The notes under the pieces: model-generated
Seen by the model: the letters and a program-made list of their open reading frames with translations, nothing else
Told to the model about the DNA's origin: nothing
The model's database searches: none
Made by a program: the position numbers and the translations under genes
Shown here: positions 54,256 through 63,464 of the stretch, piece after piece
How the letters are laid out: each line of letters opens with the position of its first letter
Position numbering within the stretch: the first letter of the stretch is position 1
NCBI RefSeq assembly: GCF_000023785.1
Contig: NC_012982.1
Coordinates: 2,604,001 to 2,668,000, forward strand
Direction: 5' to 3'
Length of the DNA stretch: 64,000 nt
DNA from: Hirschia baltica ATCC 49814
Lineage (GTDB): Bacteria; Pseudomonadota; Alphaproteobacteria; Caulobacterales; Hyphomonadaceae

Positions 54256-55032
54256 ATGAAAACATCCATCTACCGCTATTTCAAAACCTCACCAGAAATC
54301 ATCAAACTTGCCGTGATGATGTATATTCGTTTTCCACTCTCACTGAGAAATGTCAAAGACCTACTTCACGAGCGGGGAATTGATATCACGCACGAAACTG
54401 TTCGGTTTTGGTGGAACAGGTTTGGTCCCTACTTCGCATCAAAGATCAGGTCAAAACGTTCGGCTCAAATGCGTAAGTTCCCTCAATGGCAGTGGCACCT
54501 TGATGAAGCTCGTGCCGGAGCCTTTTTCGCTTAGCTTTGATCTACTAGATCAAAGCTTTGGCATACGCTAACCAGCTCCAAAGTCGTCAAGATCAACGGT
54601 GAGCTTCACTATCTTTGGCGAGCGGTGGATCATAAAGGTGAAGTCCTAGAAGCTTACGTTACCAAACGCCGTAACAAACGAGCAGCATTGAAGTTTTTAC
54701 GTAAAGCCATGAAGCGATATGGCCCGCCTCACCTGTTAGTCACGGATAAATTGAAATCATATCGTGCAGCAATGAAGGACATTGGAAATGCTGATAGACA
54801 AGTGACAGGACGTTGGCTGAACAATAGATGCGAGAATTCTCACCAGCCGTTCCGACGACGAGAAAAGATCATGAATAAATTCCGGCAGACCAAGAGTTTG
54901 CAAAAATTCATTGCCATTCAATCGTCAGTTCACAACCATTTCAATTTGGAGAGACATCTCTACTCAAGATACAATTTTAAACGAAACCGTGACGTCGTTC
55001 TGAACGAATGGCGACAGCTTTTCACTGGCTAA
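54256..55032 (+). pseudogene. IS6-family transposase, split by the 75-nt block (copy C)
   Basis: Same structure as copy A: ATG 54256, codons to HLDE, the 75-nt block with TAG and TGA, then VVKINGE to NEWRQLFTG. Apart from the block the frame is intact with the full DDE set. A handful of substitutions separate it from copy A (for example NVKDLL for NVEDLL), consistent with recent movement of one of them. Confidence 0.85.
54508..54582 (+). repeat. 75-nt palindromic stop-containing insert (copy C)
   Basis: Same position as in A and B. It has a single difference (GCTCG for GCTCC in the first stem), which weakens the small stem 1 but leaves the 11-bp stem 2 intact. Confidence 0.85.
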
Positions 55033-55083
55033 AAAAACACCCTAACCCGCCAATTAGAGACCAGTTAGCTTTTGTCTGACACC

Positions 55084-55135
55084 CCCATACAAAGCCAAAC
55101 TCCATGCACCAGAGACCAGTTCGCTTTTGTCTGCC
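55084..55135. mobile_element. solo IS6 right end beside copy C
   Basis: About 25 nt after copy C, a second right-end sequence appears (AGAGACCAGTTCGCTTTTGT, then CTGCCACT). The TTCGC variant matches the right end of deleted copy E (59.75 kb) rather than copy C, so it is a relic of another, older copy. Confidence 0.65.
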
Positions 55136-55145
55136 ACTCTCCCCC

Positions 55146-55177
55146 AAAAAAAATGAGGGCTCCGTATAGGAGCCCTC
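55146..55177 (-). terminator. rho-independent terminator after TonB receptor
   Basis: GAGGGCTCC (55155-55163) and GGAGCCCTC (55169-55177) form a perfect 9-bp stem. On the minus strand it is followed by ATTTTTTTTGGGGG, and it lies 27 nt after the receptor stop. Confidence 0.9.
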
Positions 55178-55203
55178 TTCAATCTGGTTAATTTGTGCGA
55201 GTT

Positions 55204-57663
55204 TTATCCAATATCCCATTTGAAACGCAAACCGATCGCGCGAGGCGGAGCAATATGGGTACCAAAGCTTCTGACACTTGAACCAAGTACTATTTGGTTG
55301 GACAAGCTAGTCGATACTGCACCTGTCTCAACATACTCATCAAGTAAGTTGTTCACATACAATGTTGCAGACCATGGACCTGCATCATAAACCGCTGACG
55401 CATTCGCAACACCAAAGCTATCGAGCGTGAGACTGCTGCCGCGTGCACCGGTGCGCGTCAATACATCACTCTGCCAAGCATAACCTAAGTTAAACGCTAG
55501 GTCGCGCCCGCCTGAAAGCTCTACGCCGTAAGACCCAAATACTGAAAATTGATGCTCTGGAGAACCAGGCAAACGGTCGCCCGCTTTACCATCCTCAAAA
55601 GCACTGCCAAACCCTGGAGGTGTAATTGTGCGGATCAGAGACGGCACATCAGAAGTTAATTCAGATTGCGTGTAGCTATAGCTACCGCGCACCCGGAAAG
55701 CATCCGAAACACGCCAGTCACCAGAAAGCTCAGTCCCTAATGATTCAGCACCTTGAGCATTAATGGTAATTGGAATGCTCGCATTCACTGTCGCAGAAGA
55801 TAGCTGTGGGTCAGTCCATTCTACAAAATACAGAGCACCATTGAGCGTTAAGTCTCCATCTAACCATGCAGACTTCAACCCTAACTCATAATTTGTTGTT
55901 TGATCTGGTCCGTATTCACGCTCATCAAACAAAGCAATGTCATCGGGATTAGGGCCATATTGCTGCCCTGGTGCCAATGCACATGCACCTTGGCTGGCTT
56001 CAGGATCGTAAACGTCACATTGTCCAATACCGTTTGAATCACCAATACGGTAACCTTCAGAGACTGTACCATAAATCATGATGTCATCACTGATGTCATA
56101 CGAAACGTTGAACTTATACAAGAAACCATCATCGGCTTGGCTTAATTCAGTTGTAGCACTTCCAATTTCATCAATTGTTGGCGCAACAAAGTCTGGATCA
56201 AAGAGAGGGAAATCAACCGCGCTAAATGATTTCAGTTCATAGTCATAATAACGACCACCAACAGTCACACTCAAACGCTCCGTAAGATCATACCCAATCT
56301 CGCCGAAGAAAGCTGATTCAACAAGCTCTGTGCGACTTTGAGAGAAGTACTCAAGGTTGTCAGAACGATCAAACCCAGCAAAGTCAGCATATCCCGGCGT
56401 AAATTCAGCAGAGAATGCATAAGCATCTTGTTTATTGTAGAAACCACCAACAATCCAATTAAATGGACCATCTGTTTGAGAAACCAGACGGATTTCTTGG
56501 TTGAATGTATCTGTTTCACCAACTTCATGTGTAAACGCTGTAAATGTCGGGAAAGTTTCGTAACTGTACTCAAGTGAGATCAAAAGGTTTGTTTGATCGC
56601 GCTGACCGTCATCAGCGAACTTTGATTTACCTGTCGCGGAAGTAAGCTCTGCAAACCCAAGATCCGCAATTACTTCAAGTGCAAACAATTCGTTCGTAAT
56701 TGTGTTTGGTTCTTCAACACGTGAGGCAACATCATATTTGCCCGCTGGAACCACTGTAGAACGCGCAGCAGATGTACTACGACCGCCAATATCAGATTCT
56801 TGATAGTAATAGGTCAAATTGGCATCAAGCCATTCAACAGGCTGCCAACGCGCTGCAAGACGACCAGAAATAGTCTCTTCACTGTTCACATCAGTTTGTG
56901 GGTTTAGGTTAGCAGCAACATCGGCAGGGTCTGTAAAATCAGGATCTGGGTTTGACGCCCCAATAGTCTGCACAATAAATGGCGCATCCATATAACCAGA
57001 ATCGTTTGAAACATCCAAAGACCCCCGCACAGCGAAATTATCTGCGATCGGCATATTAAAAGTAAAGCCGACATCGTGACTCAGTGAATCTGCTTCAGAA
57101 TACTGATACGTGTCCGCACGTACTGATAAAAATTCATCATCAAAGTCAGGACGGTTTGGAATATAGCGAATTGCTCCACCAAGTGTTCCTGCACCATACA
57201 ATGTTCCTTGAGGCCCCAACAGAACCTCAACACGTTGCATGTCATTTAATTTCAAATCAACAAAAAGAGGGATTTCACCAAGATAGGTCGCAACCGTACC
57301 ACCACCATCATTGTTTCCATCTCCAGAACCAATTGGGTCTGCATTCAATCCACGTACAATGATCGGGTTACCTTGACGCCCACCACGGTCAACAATGTTA
57401 ATACCCGGTACATATGCCAACACGTCAGATAACTCGGCTAGGCCCTGCTCCTCAATTTGAGCTTCCCCTAAAGCTGCAATATTCAAAGGAACATCCTGAA
57501 CCGTTTCGTTACGGCGTGTAGCTGTTACAATAATTGTATCTGAAACCAATTTGTCTTCTTCAGCAGCGACTTCTTGAGCACCAGCTGGCTGACTAAGAAC
57601 CAACCCACTAGCAAGCAATGCAAATGCGCTAGACGACTTTAGGATCATTTTTCTTTTGGACAT
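55204..57663 (-). CDS. TonB-dependent receptor (sulfotransferase-linked)
   Basis: About 819 residues from ATG 57663, which has AAAGGTAG upstream; ATG 57693 lacks one. The signal peptide ends QPAGAQ. The TonB-box region DTIIVTATRRNETVQDVPLN is followed by the plug with LSDVLAYVPGINIVDRGG, IIVRGLN, RVEVLLGPQGTLYGAGTLGG and IRYIPNRP. The barrel ends PPRAIGLRFKWDIG, without the usual terminal aromatic residue. It is monocistronic with a strong terminator and divergent from the TPR-sulfotransferase. The substrate is unknown. Confidence 0.93.
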   Translation of the reverse strand: MSKRKMILKSSSAFALLASGLVLSQPAGAQEVAAEEDKLVSDTIIVTATRRNETVQDVPLNIAALGEAQIEEQGLAELSDVLAYVPGINIVDRGGRQGNPIIVRGLNADPIGSGDGNNDGGGTVATYLGEIPLFVDLKLNDMQRVEVLLGPQGTLYGAGTLGGAIRYIPNRPDFDDEFLSVRADTYQYSEADSLSHDVGFTFNMPIADNFAVRGSLDVSNDSGYMDAPFIVQTIGASNPDPDFTDPADVAANLNPQTDVNSEETISGRLAARWQPVEWLDANLTYYYQESDIGGRSTSAARSTVVPAGKYDVASRVEEPNTITNELFALEVIADLGFAELTSATGKSKFADDGQRDQTNLLISLEYSYETFPTFTAFTHEVGETDTFNQEIRLVSQTDGPFNWIVGGFYNKQDAYAFSAEFTPGYADFAGFDRSDNLEYFSQSRTELVESAFFGEIGYDLTERLSVTVGGRYYDYELKSFSAVDFPLFDPDFVAPTIDEIGSATTELSQADDGFLYKFNVSYDISDDIMIYGTVSEGYRIGDSNGIGQCDVYDPEASQGACALAPGQQYGPNPDDIALFDEREYGPDQTTNYELGLKSAWLDGDLTLNGALYFVEWTDPQLSSATVNASIPITINAQGAESLGTELSGDWRVSDAFRVRGSYSYTQSELTSDVPSLIRTITPPGFGSAFEDGKAGDRLPGSPEHQFSVFGSYGVELSGGRDLAFNLGYAWQSDVLTRTGARGSSLTLDSFGVANASAVYDAGPWSATLYVNNLLDEYVETGAVSTSLSNQIVLGSSVRSFGTHIAPPRAIGLRFKWDIG

Positions 57664-57926
57664 TATGCTACCTTTTTTCGTAATTTTTGCCATTGCACTC
57701 TGTTATGATTTAAAGCACTAGCAGACCTTCATAGTTTTTATCTCGGTTCAATGATCAAACTCAATTGCGTGACATAGAGGCATTATAGTGTCTAATTTAA
57801 TGTATTTATATGCATCAAAACGGGGGTTATTTAGAAACAATACATCATTTTGTATCGCTTTGATCGCTCAATCTTTACGTATTGAATGACGATGTACAGT
57901 GTTTCGTAAACAGGAAATATGCCATT

Positions 57927-59507
57927 ATGATTGAACAAAAAACCAACATGCTAATAATTGAGGCAGAGCGACTATTATCTGTGCGAAATTATAAAGCAGC
58001 TCATGCAAATTGCATCGAAGCACTGAAGCTATCTCCCAACGCACACGCACCGTTTTACCTTTTAAGTATATTGACCTTTGATCATGGAAATTTGGACAAA
58101 GCACTCGAATTAGTAGAAAAAGCGATTGCGCTTAGCAAAGGTAAGACAGGTAGATATCATGCTTGGCATGGCAGATTACTCACCAACCAACATCAACGCG
58201 ATCTTGCGGTTGATGCTGCACGGGCAGCAGCAAACTGTCCCGATAACTCTGCACAGACTCTAGATACTATTGGCGTCGTATTAAGCCGATCCGGATACCA
58301 TTCCGAAGCCATTCAACACTATATACAAGCAACAAACTTAAGCCCGCAAAATGCAGCATATTGGTATAATTTGGGAGCAGCTCAACAATTTGTCGGAGAT
58401 ATGAAGGAAGCTGAGCTCTCGTATTCACGCGCTATCGAAATCGATCCAACATCATATAAAGCTTGGTCATCACTGGTTTCCTTGACCAAACAAACTCAGG
58501 AAAAAAACTTTCTTTCCGAACTAAAAACGCAATTCCGTCATTTAAAAAAGCCAGATGAAAGACTGAATATCGGACATGCAATAGCTAAAACCTATGAAGA
58601 TTTAGGCCAAATCCAAGATCAAATGCATTGGCTGGAAAAAGCAAAAAAGCTAAAATTTGAGACGCAAGCTTACGACATCCAAAACGACATTCCGCTTTTC
58701 CAAGCAGCGCAAAAAACGCTTCATTTTTCTTATTCGAATTACAGCGCCCCCGAGGCGGCACCAATTTTCGTAATTGGCCTTCCTCGTTCCGGCACGACAC
58801 TTGTTGATCGCATATTAAGTAGCCATACAGATGTTGAATCTGCAGGCGAACTCACTGACTTTGCTCTAAAACTAAAAAAGGCATCCGGCACGTCTTCTCC
58901 ATACATTCTTGATGAAGAAACCTTATTAGCTTCTCAAAGACTTGACCTCGGCCAAGTTGGCCGAAAATATTTAGAAAGCGCTTCCAAGATCGTCCCAAAT
59001 GCACGAAGAATTCTTGATAAAATGCCTTTGAATTTTTTCTGCGCACCGCTGATTTTACAAGCCATTCCAAATGCCAAGATTATTTGTGTGCGACGACACA
59101 TAGCTGACAGTGTCTTGAGCAATTACAAACAATTATTTGCGACGTCTTTTTCTTACTATAATTACAGCTTAAATTTGGAAGATACCGCAAAATACTGTGT
59201 CCAATTTGACAAGCTGATGGCGCAATACTCCGCAAACCTACCTTCAGAAAAATACACAGAAGTTTATTATGAAGATATCGTCGCCAATACAGCTAAAGCG
59301 GCGCGAGAGTTAGTCGGTTTTTGTGACTTGGAATGGCAAGATGCTTGTGCATCATTTCATAAGAACTCTGCCCCAGTTGCAACAGCAAGTTCTGCGCAAG
59401 TTCGACAACCAATTTATAAATCAGCTCTAGCACGATGGAAAAAATACCAAGCGGAATTAGAACCCGCACTGCGCATTTTAAAAGAAGCCGGCATTAAATT
59501 AGATTAA
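57927..59507 (+). CDS. TPR-repeat sulfotransferase
   Basis: About 526 residues from ATG 57927 (AGGAAA upstream); the frame is open to 57882. The N-terminal half has TPR repeats (AERLLSVRNYKAAHANCIEALKLSP, YHSEAIQHYIQATNLSPQNA, GDMKEAELSYSRAIEIDPTS). The C-terminal half is a sulfotransferase: the PAPS 5'-phosphosulfate loop FVIGLPRSGTTLVDRILSSH near residue 280, a 3'-phosphate site near CVRRHIADSVLSNY, and the tail RWKKYQAELEPAL. Such genes are often paired with TonB receptors in this bacterial group (recalled). It may sulfate or bind an envelope or imported molecule. No transmembrane segment is seen. Confidence 0.88.
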   Translation: MIEQKTNMLIIEAERLLSVRNYKAAHANCIEALKLSPNAHAPFYLLSILTFDHGNLDKALELVEKAIALSKGKTGRYHAWHGRLLTNQHQRDLAVDAARAAANCPDNSAQTLDTIGVVLSRSGYHSEAIQHYIQATNLSPQNAAYWYNLGAAQQFVGDMKEAELSYSRAIEIDPTSYKAWSSLVSLTKQTQEKNFLSELKTQFRHLKKPDERLNIGHAIAKTYEDLGQIQDQMHWLEKAKKLKFETQAYDIQNDIPLFQAAQKTLHFSYSNYSAPEAAPIFVIGLPRSGTTLVDRILSSHTDVESAGELTDFALKLKKASGTSSPYILDEETLLASQRLDLGQVGRKYLESASKIVPNARRILDKMPLNFFCAPLILQAIPNAKIICVRRHIADSVLSNYKQLFATSFSYYNYSLNLEDTAKYCVQFDKLMAQYSANLPSEKYTEVYYEDIVANTAKAARELVGFCDLEWQDACASFHKNSAPVATASSAQVRQPIYKSALARWKKYQAELEPALRILKEAGIKLD

Positions 59508-59517
59508 CATTGAATGA

Positions 59518-59780
59518 AGCATTGTCAGATTAAACGCTTCGTTTTCAACTTGGCTCATTTTCGCAAGGTTGAAATGATGAGAACATCAATATTCCACTAT
59601 TTCCAAACCTCCTCTGAAATCATCAATTCACAAACACTTCAACTTGGAGCGACACCACTATTCAACACCAAATTTCAAACGAAATCGTGACGTCGCGCTG
59701 AACGAAAGGTAGCAAATTTTCTTTGATTGAAAAATGCTCTCACCCGCAAATCAGAGACCGGTTCGCTTTTGTCTGCCCCC
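59518..59780 (+). mobile_element. internally deleted IS6-family derivative (copy E)
   Basis: About 263 bp with recognisable left (CATTGTCAGATTAAACGC) and right (GGTTCGCTTTTGTCTG) ends. The coding part joins about the first 20 codons to the last 40 across a large deletion. It fills the 300-nt gap between the sulfotransferase and the beta-lactamase-fold gene. No other gene is seen there. Confidence 0.75.
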
Positions 59781-59807
59781 CCTCCATATTGTCAGGCTAA
59801 AGACAAA

Positions 59808-61100
59808 CTAATGTTTATCTGACGTCTCGTCATCACTTATTTGATCAAAGACTATCCTACGAAGATAGTCACCTTGAGCTTGAAATTTAGGCGGCAAAAT
59901 AACTTGTGTCATGAAGACAACCCCATCACCTGTTTTGGGATTAATCCAGAAATAAGTATTTCCAGAACCTGACCACCCGAAACTCTCTAACGGCAAACGT
60001 TTATCTTTTGAGGAATGTTCACTTCCAACTTCAAATCCCAATCCAAAATCAAATAGAACATTACCAAATGATGCGTTTATTGGGTTCGATACCATGACCT
60101 CTAGAGATTCCTGGGACAATACCCTGTGCCCCTTATAGATCCCTCCCTGCCCAAGCATTTGCACAAAATGGAGATAGTCAGCACCAGTTCCAGCAATAGC
60201 GCCTCCCCCATCTAGCAAGCGGGATGGATCTTTGTAATCGGTGTTTTCCCAATCCTCTATCCGCTTTATTCCATCCTCTGTCATCATATAGTTCACGACA
60301 AATCGAGAGGCATCTGCCTCATCTAATAGAAATTTCGTATCGGACATTTCCAAAGGATCAAATATCATTTCCTTTAGTGCGATATTGAGCGCTTTTCCCG
60401 TTATTTTTTCTACAACTGCCCCCAAAACTGTCGTGGAATAGCTATACGCAAATTCTTGGCCCGGCTGATGCAATAAAGGTGCTTTTCCAAGGCGTTCCAT
60501 CAGTTGATCAAGCGACTCTGCTGGCGCACCATCTCCTGGCTCGCGCCCAACAGGTGTATCTCTCATAACACCATATTTGCGATAATAAGCATGAACGGGC
60601 GAATTTCCCATAAAATGGTATGTGACACCTGAATGATGTCTCAACAAATCTAACATCGTTATTGATCGATTTATTGGCTCAGTTACCATCTCATCCAAAT
60701 CGCCAGACACATACACTTGCATATTCGAGAATTCAGGTAATATTTCTTCTAATGGCGTATCGAGTGAGAGTTTCTGCTGATCTACCAACATCATGATTGC
60801 TGTACTCGTCAGCGGTTTCGACATTGAATAGAGACGAAATATGTCATCTTCTTTTAAAGGTTTTTGAGCCTCAATATCTTTGAAACCCGCTACGAGTTTA
60901 CCTTTAACTTCACCACCATCTATCAAATAAACGACGGCACCAGGTATTTTTCCAGACGAGACAAGTTCCGTAACAGACTTCTTAATATTCGCAGCTTCTT
61001 GTTCGAGGCCTGTTTGATTAGGAGAGCACGACGCAATGCTGCACAATAAAACAAATCCAATTAAAATTGGTGCGGCATACCTCGGTAAATCTCTCAACAT
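59808..61100 (-). CDS. serine beta-lactamase-fold hydrolase, lipoprotein
   Basis: About 430 residues from ATG 61100 (AAGGAAG upstream). The lipobox VLLCSIASC gives a lipid-anchored envelope protein. Class C/esterase-type motifs: S-x-x-K in LYSMSKPLTSTA, Y-x-x in FAYSYSTTVLGAVV, and a late GWSGSGNTYFWINP that stands where KTG normally is. This matches EstB/AmpC-like family proteins (beta-lactamase Pfam fold), many of which are esterases or peptidases rather than true beta-lactamases. It stands alone between two IS6 relics. Confidence 0.88.
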   Translation of the reverse strand: MLRDLPRYAAPILIGFVLLCSIASCSPNQTGLEQEAANIKKSVTELVSSGKIPGAVVYLIDGGEVKGKLVAGFKDIEAQKPLKEDDIFRLYSMSKPLTSTAIMMLVDQQKLSLDTPLEEILPEFSNMQVYVSGDLDEMVTEPINRSITMLDLLRHHSGVTYHFMGNSPVHAYYRKYGVMRDTPVGREPGDGAPAESLDQLMERLGKAPLLHQPGQEFAYSYSTTVLGAVVEKITGKALNIALKEMIFDPLEMSDTKFLLDEADASRFVVNYMMTEDGIKRIEDWENTDYKDPSRLLDGGGAIAGTGADYLHFVQMLGQGGIYKGHRVLSQESLEVMVSNPINASFGNVLFDFGLGFEVGSEHSSKDKRLPLESFGWSGSGNTYFWINPKTGDGVVFMTQVILPPKFQAQGDYLRRIVFDQISDDETSDKH

Positions 61101-61683
61101 CACTTCCTTTTCAATTTCTGCTTATTGTCGATTTAGCTGAACAAAGCATCGACACCTCTTAGACTGACTTTCATCTAGAATGAGGCTATTTCTCCATGCG
61201 AAAAGCATTATCCCCCATAAAGCTTAGCCCGGACAAAGAGGCAGTGGGATATCGGAAACGCAAGTAAACAATTCATGGAACAATTGATTGAACGAGCAAT
61301 GCCAAAATTTTCATCAGGCTTTACGACAAAGAGAGAAAACCACGGACATATTTCGGCCAACTAAGGGTCTACAAAAATACATCCCTATTCAATCCTCCGT
61401 TCAATATCACTTTGAGCTTGAAAGACATTTCAGACTTCTAGCTGGACGGTGACGCCGTATGTGTCCGATGGCCGTTACTTTTCAGTGATTGAAATTACGC
61501 CCAACCACCCGATACAGACCAGTTCACTTTCACTTATTATCATCCAATTTAGTCACACGCATGTTACATAACTTTGCTAAATTGAATTTTACTCACCAAA
61601 AATGTTTGAAAAATTATACTTTGCTCAACAATCACCAAAATATTAAAACCTCTGTTAGCTGGCTCAAAGAAGAAGGAAAGATA
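61101..61683. other. gene-free gap containing an old IS6 3' remnant (copy F, about 61320-61538)
   Basis: From about 61320 the sequence follows the last third of the IS6 transposase: CTACAAAAATACATCCCTAT and TCAATATCACTTTGAGCTTG match the LQKFIAIQSSVHNHFNLE region. It then reaches a degenerate right end (CAGACCAGTTCACTTTCACT). It is the most diverged copy and has no left end. Outside it, 61101-61319 shows no gene. The promoter of the phn operon must lie after about 61540. Confidence 0.65.
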
Positions 61684-62634
61684 ATGCTCCCTCCCCAAAC
61701 AATTGCTAAACTACTAGCTTTAGGTTTGGTGGCGATCTTTAGCGTCTACCTTTTAAAGATCACAAATCAGACTACTCAGGCGGCAGATGGCTCCGCCTCC
61801 CACCCCTATCGCGTGATGTTAATTCCTGCTGATGGCGGAACTGAAGACGGCACTCGAGCCGATTTCAAACCTGTCTTTGATGCCATCACGCAAACAACTG
61901 ACATTCATTTTGATATAAAAGTGGGCCAAAGTTACGCCACGGTTATTGAAGCGATTTGTTCTGATGTCGTAGAGATAGCTTGGTTCGGGGCAGCTTCCTA
62001 TTTACCCGCAAAACAGCGTGGTTGTGCAGAGCTTTTAGCGGTAGATGTTAAAGACAACAGCTCAAGCTATTTTTCCGGTATTTATGCCCGCAAAGAAAGC
62101 AATATTTTAACAGTGTCCGATATTCAAGGTCACTCAATTGCTTTTGGCGATCCCAACTCAACATCAAGCTTTGTCTACCCCGTTGCTATGATTGTTGATG
62201 CCGGCCTAGACCCTATAAACGATCTTAAACAAATCCGCATTACTGGAAGCCATGCCAATAGTCTCAAAGCTTTATCTGAAGGCCAAGTTGATGTAGCGGC
62301 GGCTTCTTTTGACAGCTTTGAAAAAGCGATTAATCAAGGAATTATTGATGCCAATGCAGTTGTCGTTATTGGTAAATCAGCACCTATACCTAACCCACCA
62401 CTCACAATGTCAACGAAATTACCTAAAGAGGTGAAAGCTAAGCTGCGTTTAGCTTTTAAAAACGTACACAAATCTGCGAATATCAGCCCAGAAATGATCC
62501 GTGGTTATGGCGGCAATCAAGTCGACCGATACGATACAGTTATAACCGATGATATTCTAGCACCTGCGCTCGTTGTTATTTCAAACGTCACAAGTGATAT
62601 GCGTTCTGCAATTCTCGCTAAGGCAAATAAATAA
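61684..62634 (+). CDS. phnD: phosphonate-type ABC transporter substrate-binding protein
   Basis: About 316 residues from ATG 61684 (GAAGGAAAG upstream); the frame is open to 61489 through IS debris. An N-terminal membrane segment (LLALGLVAIFSVYLLKI) acts as signal or anchor. The PhnD/PtxB family pattern follows: YRVMLIPADGG, ADFKPVFDAITQTTDIHFDIKVGQSYATVIEAI, VEIAWFGAASYLPAK, SYFSGIYARK, SIAFGDPNSTSSFVYP and VDVAAASFDSFEKA. It binds a phosphonate, phosphite or related anion in the periplasm. It overlaps phnC by one base (TAATG). Confidence 0.92.
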   Translation: MLPPQTIAKLLALGLVAIFSVYLLKITNQTTQAADGSASHPYRVMLIPADGGTEDGTRADFKPVFDAITQTTDIHFDIKVGQSYATVIEAICSDVVEIAWFGAASYLPAKQRGCAELLAVDVKDNSSSYFSGIYARKESNILTVSDIQGHSIAFGDPNSTSSFVYPVAMIVDAGLDPINDLKQIRITGSHANSLKALSEGQVDVAAASFDSFEKAINQGIIDANAVVVIGKSAPIPNPPLTMSTKLPKEVKAKLRLAFKNVHKSANISPEMIRGYGGNQVDRYDTVITDDILAPALVVISNVTSDMRSAILAKANK

Positions 62635-63464
62635 TGCCAACAGCAGCGCAAATCCAATCTCATTCAACTTCATATGCAGAATCTACCCACTTAGTCTTTA
62701 ATAATATTTGCAAGAAATTTCCCGACGGCGCATCTGCGCTTGAGGGTGTCTCAGCAACGATAAACAAAGGTGAATTCTGCGTTATTCTGGGGCAATCTGG
62801 CTCAGGAAAATCCACTCTGCTTCGGGCCATAAATGGGCTAACTGTCTTATCATCTGGGGAGTTGATACTCGACAGTGCCCCCCTCACCCCATCTTCACTT
62901 CGCGGCATTCGCCGAAGAGTCGCCATGGTCCATCAACACTTTAATCTGGTAGAGCGCGCTAGCGTCGCCACAAATGTACTGATTGGCGCAGTTGCTGAAG
63001 TTAGCATGTGGCGCGCTATGTTGGGATGGTATCCAACACATTTGCGCAATCGCGCTTGCCAAGTTATTGAGCGCGTTGGGCTTGATGAAAGCCATTTGAA
63101 ACGTCGTGCGTCAACGCTTTCTGGCGGCCAACAACAACGCGTGGGCATAGCAAGAGCTTTAATATTAAGCCCTGAAATAATATTGGCAGATGAACCCGTT
63201 GCCAGCCTAGACCCAGCAATTAGTAGAGAAATACTAAACCTTATTCGCACTGCCGCTCGTGAACAGAACGCGACCGTCCTATGCAGCCTCCATCAAATTG
63301 ATCTTGCACGTGAATACGCCGACCGCATTATCGGTCTACGTAAAGGGCGTATCATATTTGATGGTCCAGCGGCAAATTTTGATGCTAAGGCCGAAGCCGC
63401 TCTTTATGGCAAAAATCACATTCCAACGTCGACCAATGAGACAGCGAAACCCGAGCATGTTTGA
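62634..63464 (+). CDS. phnC: phosphonate-type ABC transporter ATP-binding protein
   Basis: 276 residues. Walker A GQSGSGKST near residue 52, Q-loop MVHQHFNLVER, signature LSGGQQQRVGIARAL, Walker B IILADEPVASLDP and H-loop LCSLHQIDLA are all present. The order phnD-phnC-phnE and the family-typical insert IGAVAEVSMWRAMLGWYP support a phosphonate-type transporter. It energises import at the cytoplasmic face. Its stop overlaps the start of phnE by 8 nt. Confidence 0.94.
   Translation: MPTAAQIQSHSTSYAESTHLVFNNICKKFPDGASALEGVSATINKGEFCVILGQSGSGKSTLLRAINGLTVLSSGELILDSAPLTPSSLRGIRRRVAMVHQHFNLVERASVATNVLIGAVAEVSMWRAMLGWYPTHLRNRACQVIERVGLDESHLKRRASTLSGGQQQRVGIARALILSPEIILADEPVASLDPAISREILNLIRTAAREQNATVLCSLHQIDLAREYADRIIGLRKGRIIFDGPAANFDAKAEAALYGKNHIPTSTNETAKPEHV

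Larger units (their letters stand above)
54197..55083 (+). mobile_element. IS6-family insertion sequence, copy C
   Basis: An 887-bp element with left end GGCATTGTCTGATTAAAC and right end GCTTTTGTCTGACACC. It is nearly identical to copy A throughout. CCATACAA occurs 6-14 nt outside the left end and within 2 nt of the right end, but not at the precise borders, so a target duplication cannot be claimed. It separates the P450 module from the next receptor. Confidence 0.85.

Noticed and set aside
54182-55094. CCATACAA near both ends of IS copy C as an 8-bp target duplication
   Set aside because: The left occurrence is separated from the element end by several bases. IS6 duplications should abut the ends exactly.
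60400-61100. True antibiotic-inactivating beta-lactamase
   Set aside because: The SxxK and Tyr motifs fit the fold, but a KTG box is not seen and the context gives no resistance signature, so only the fold is claimed.
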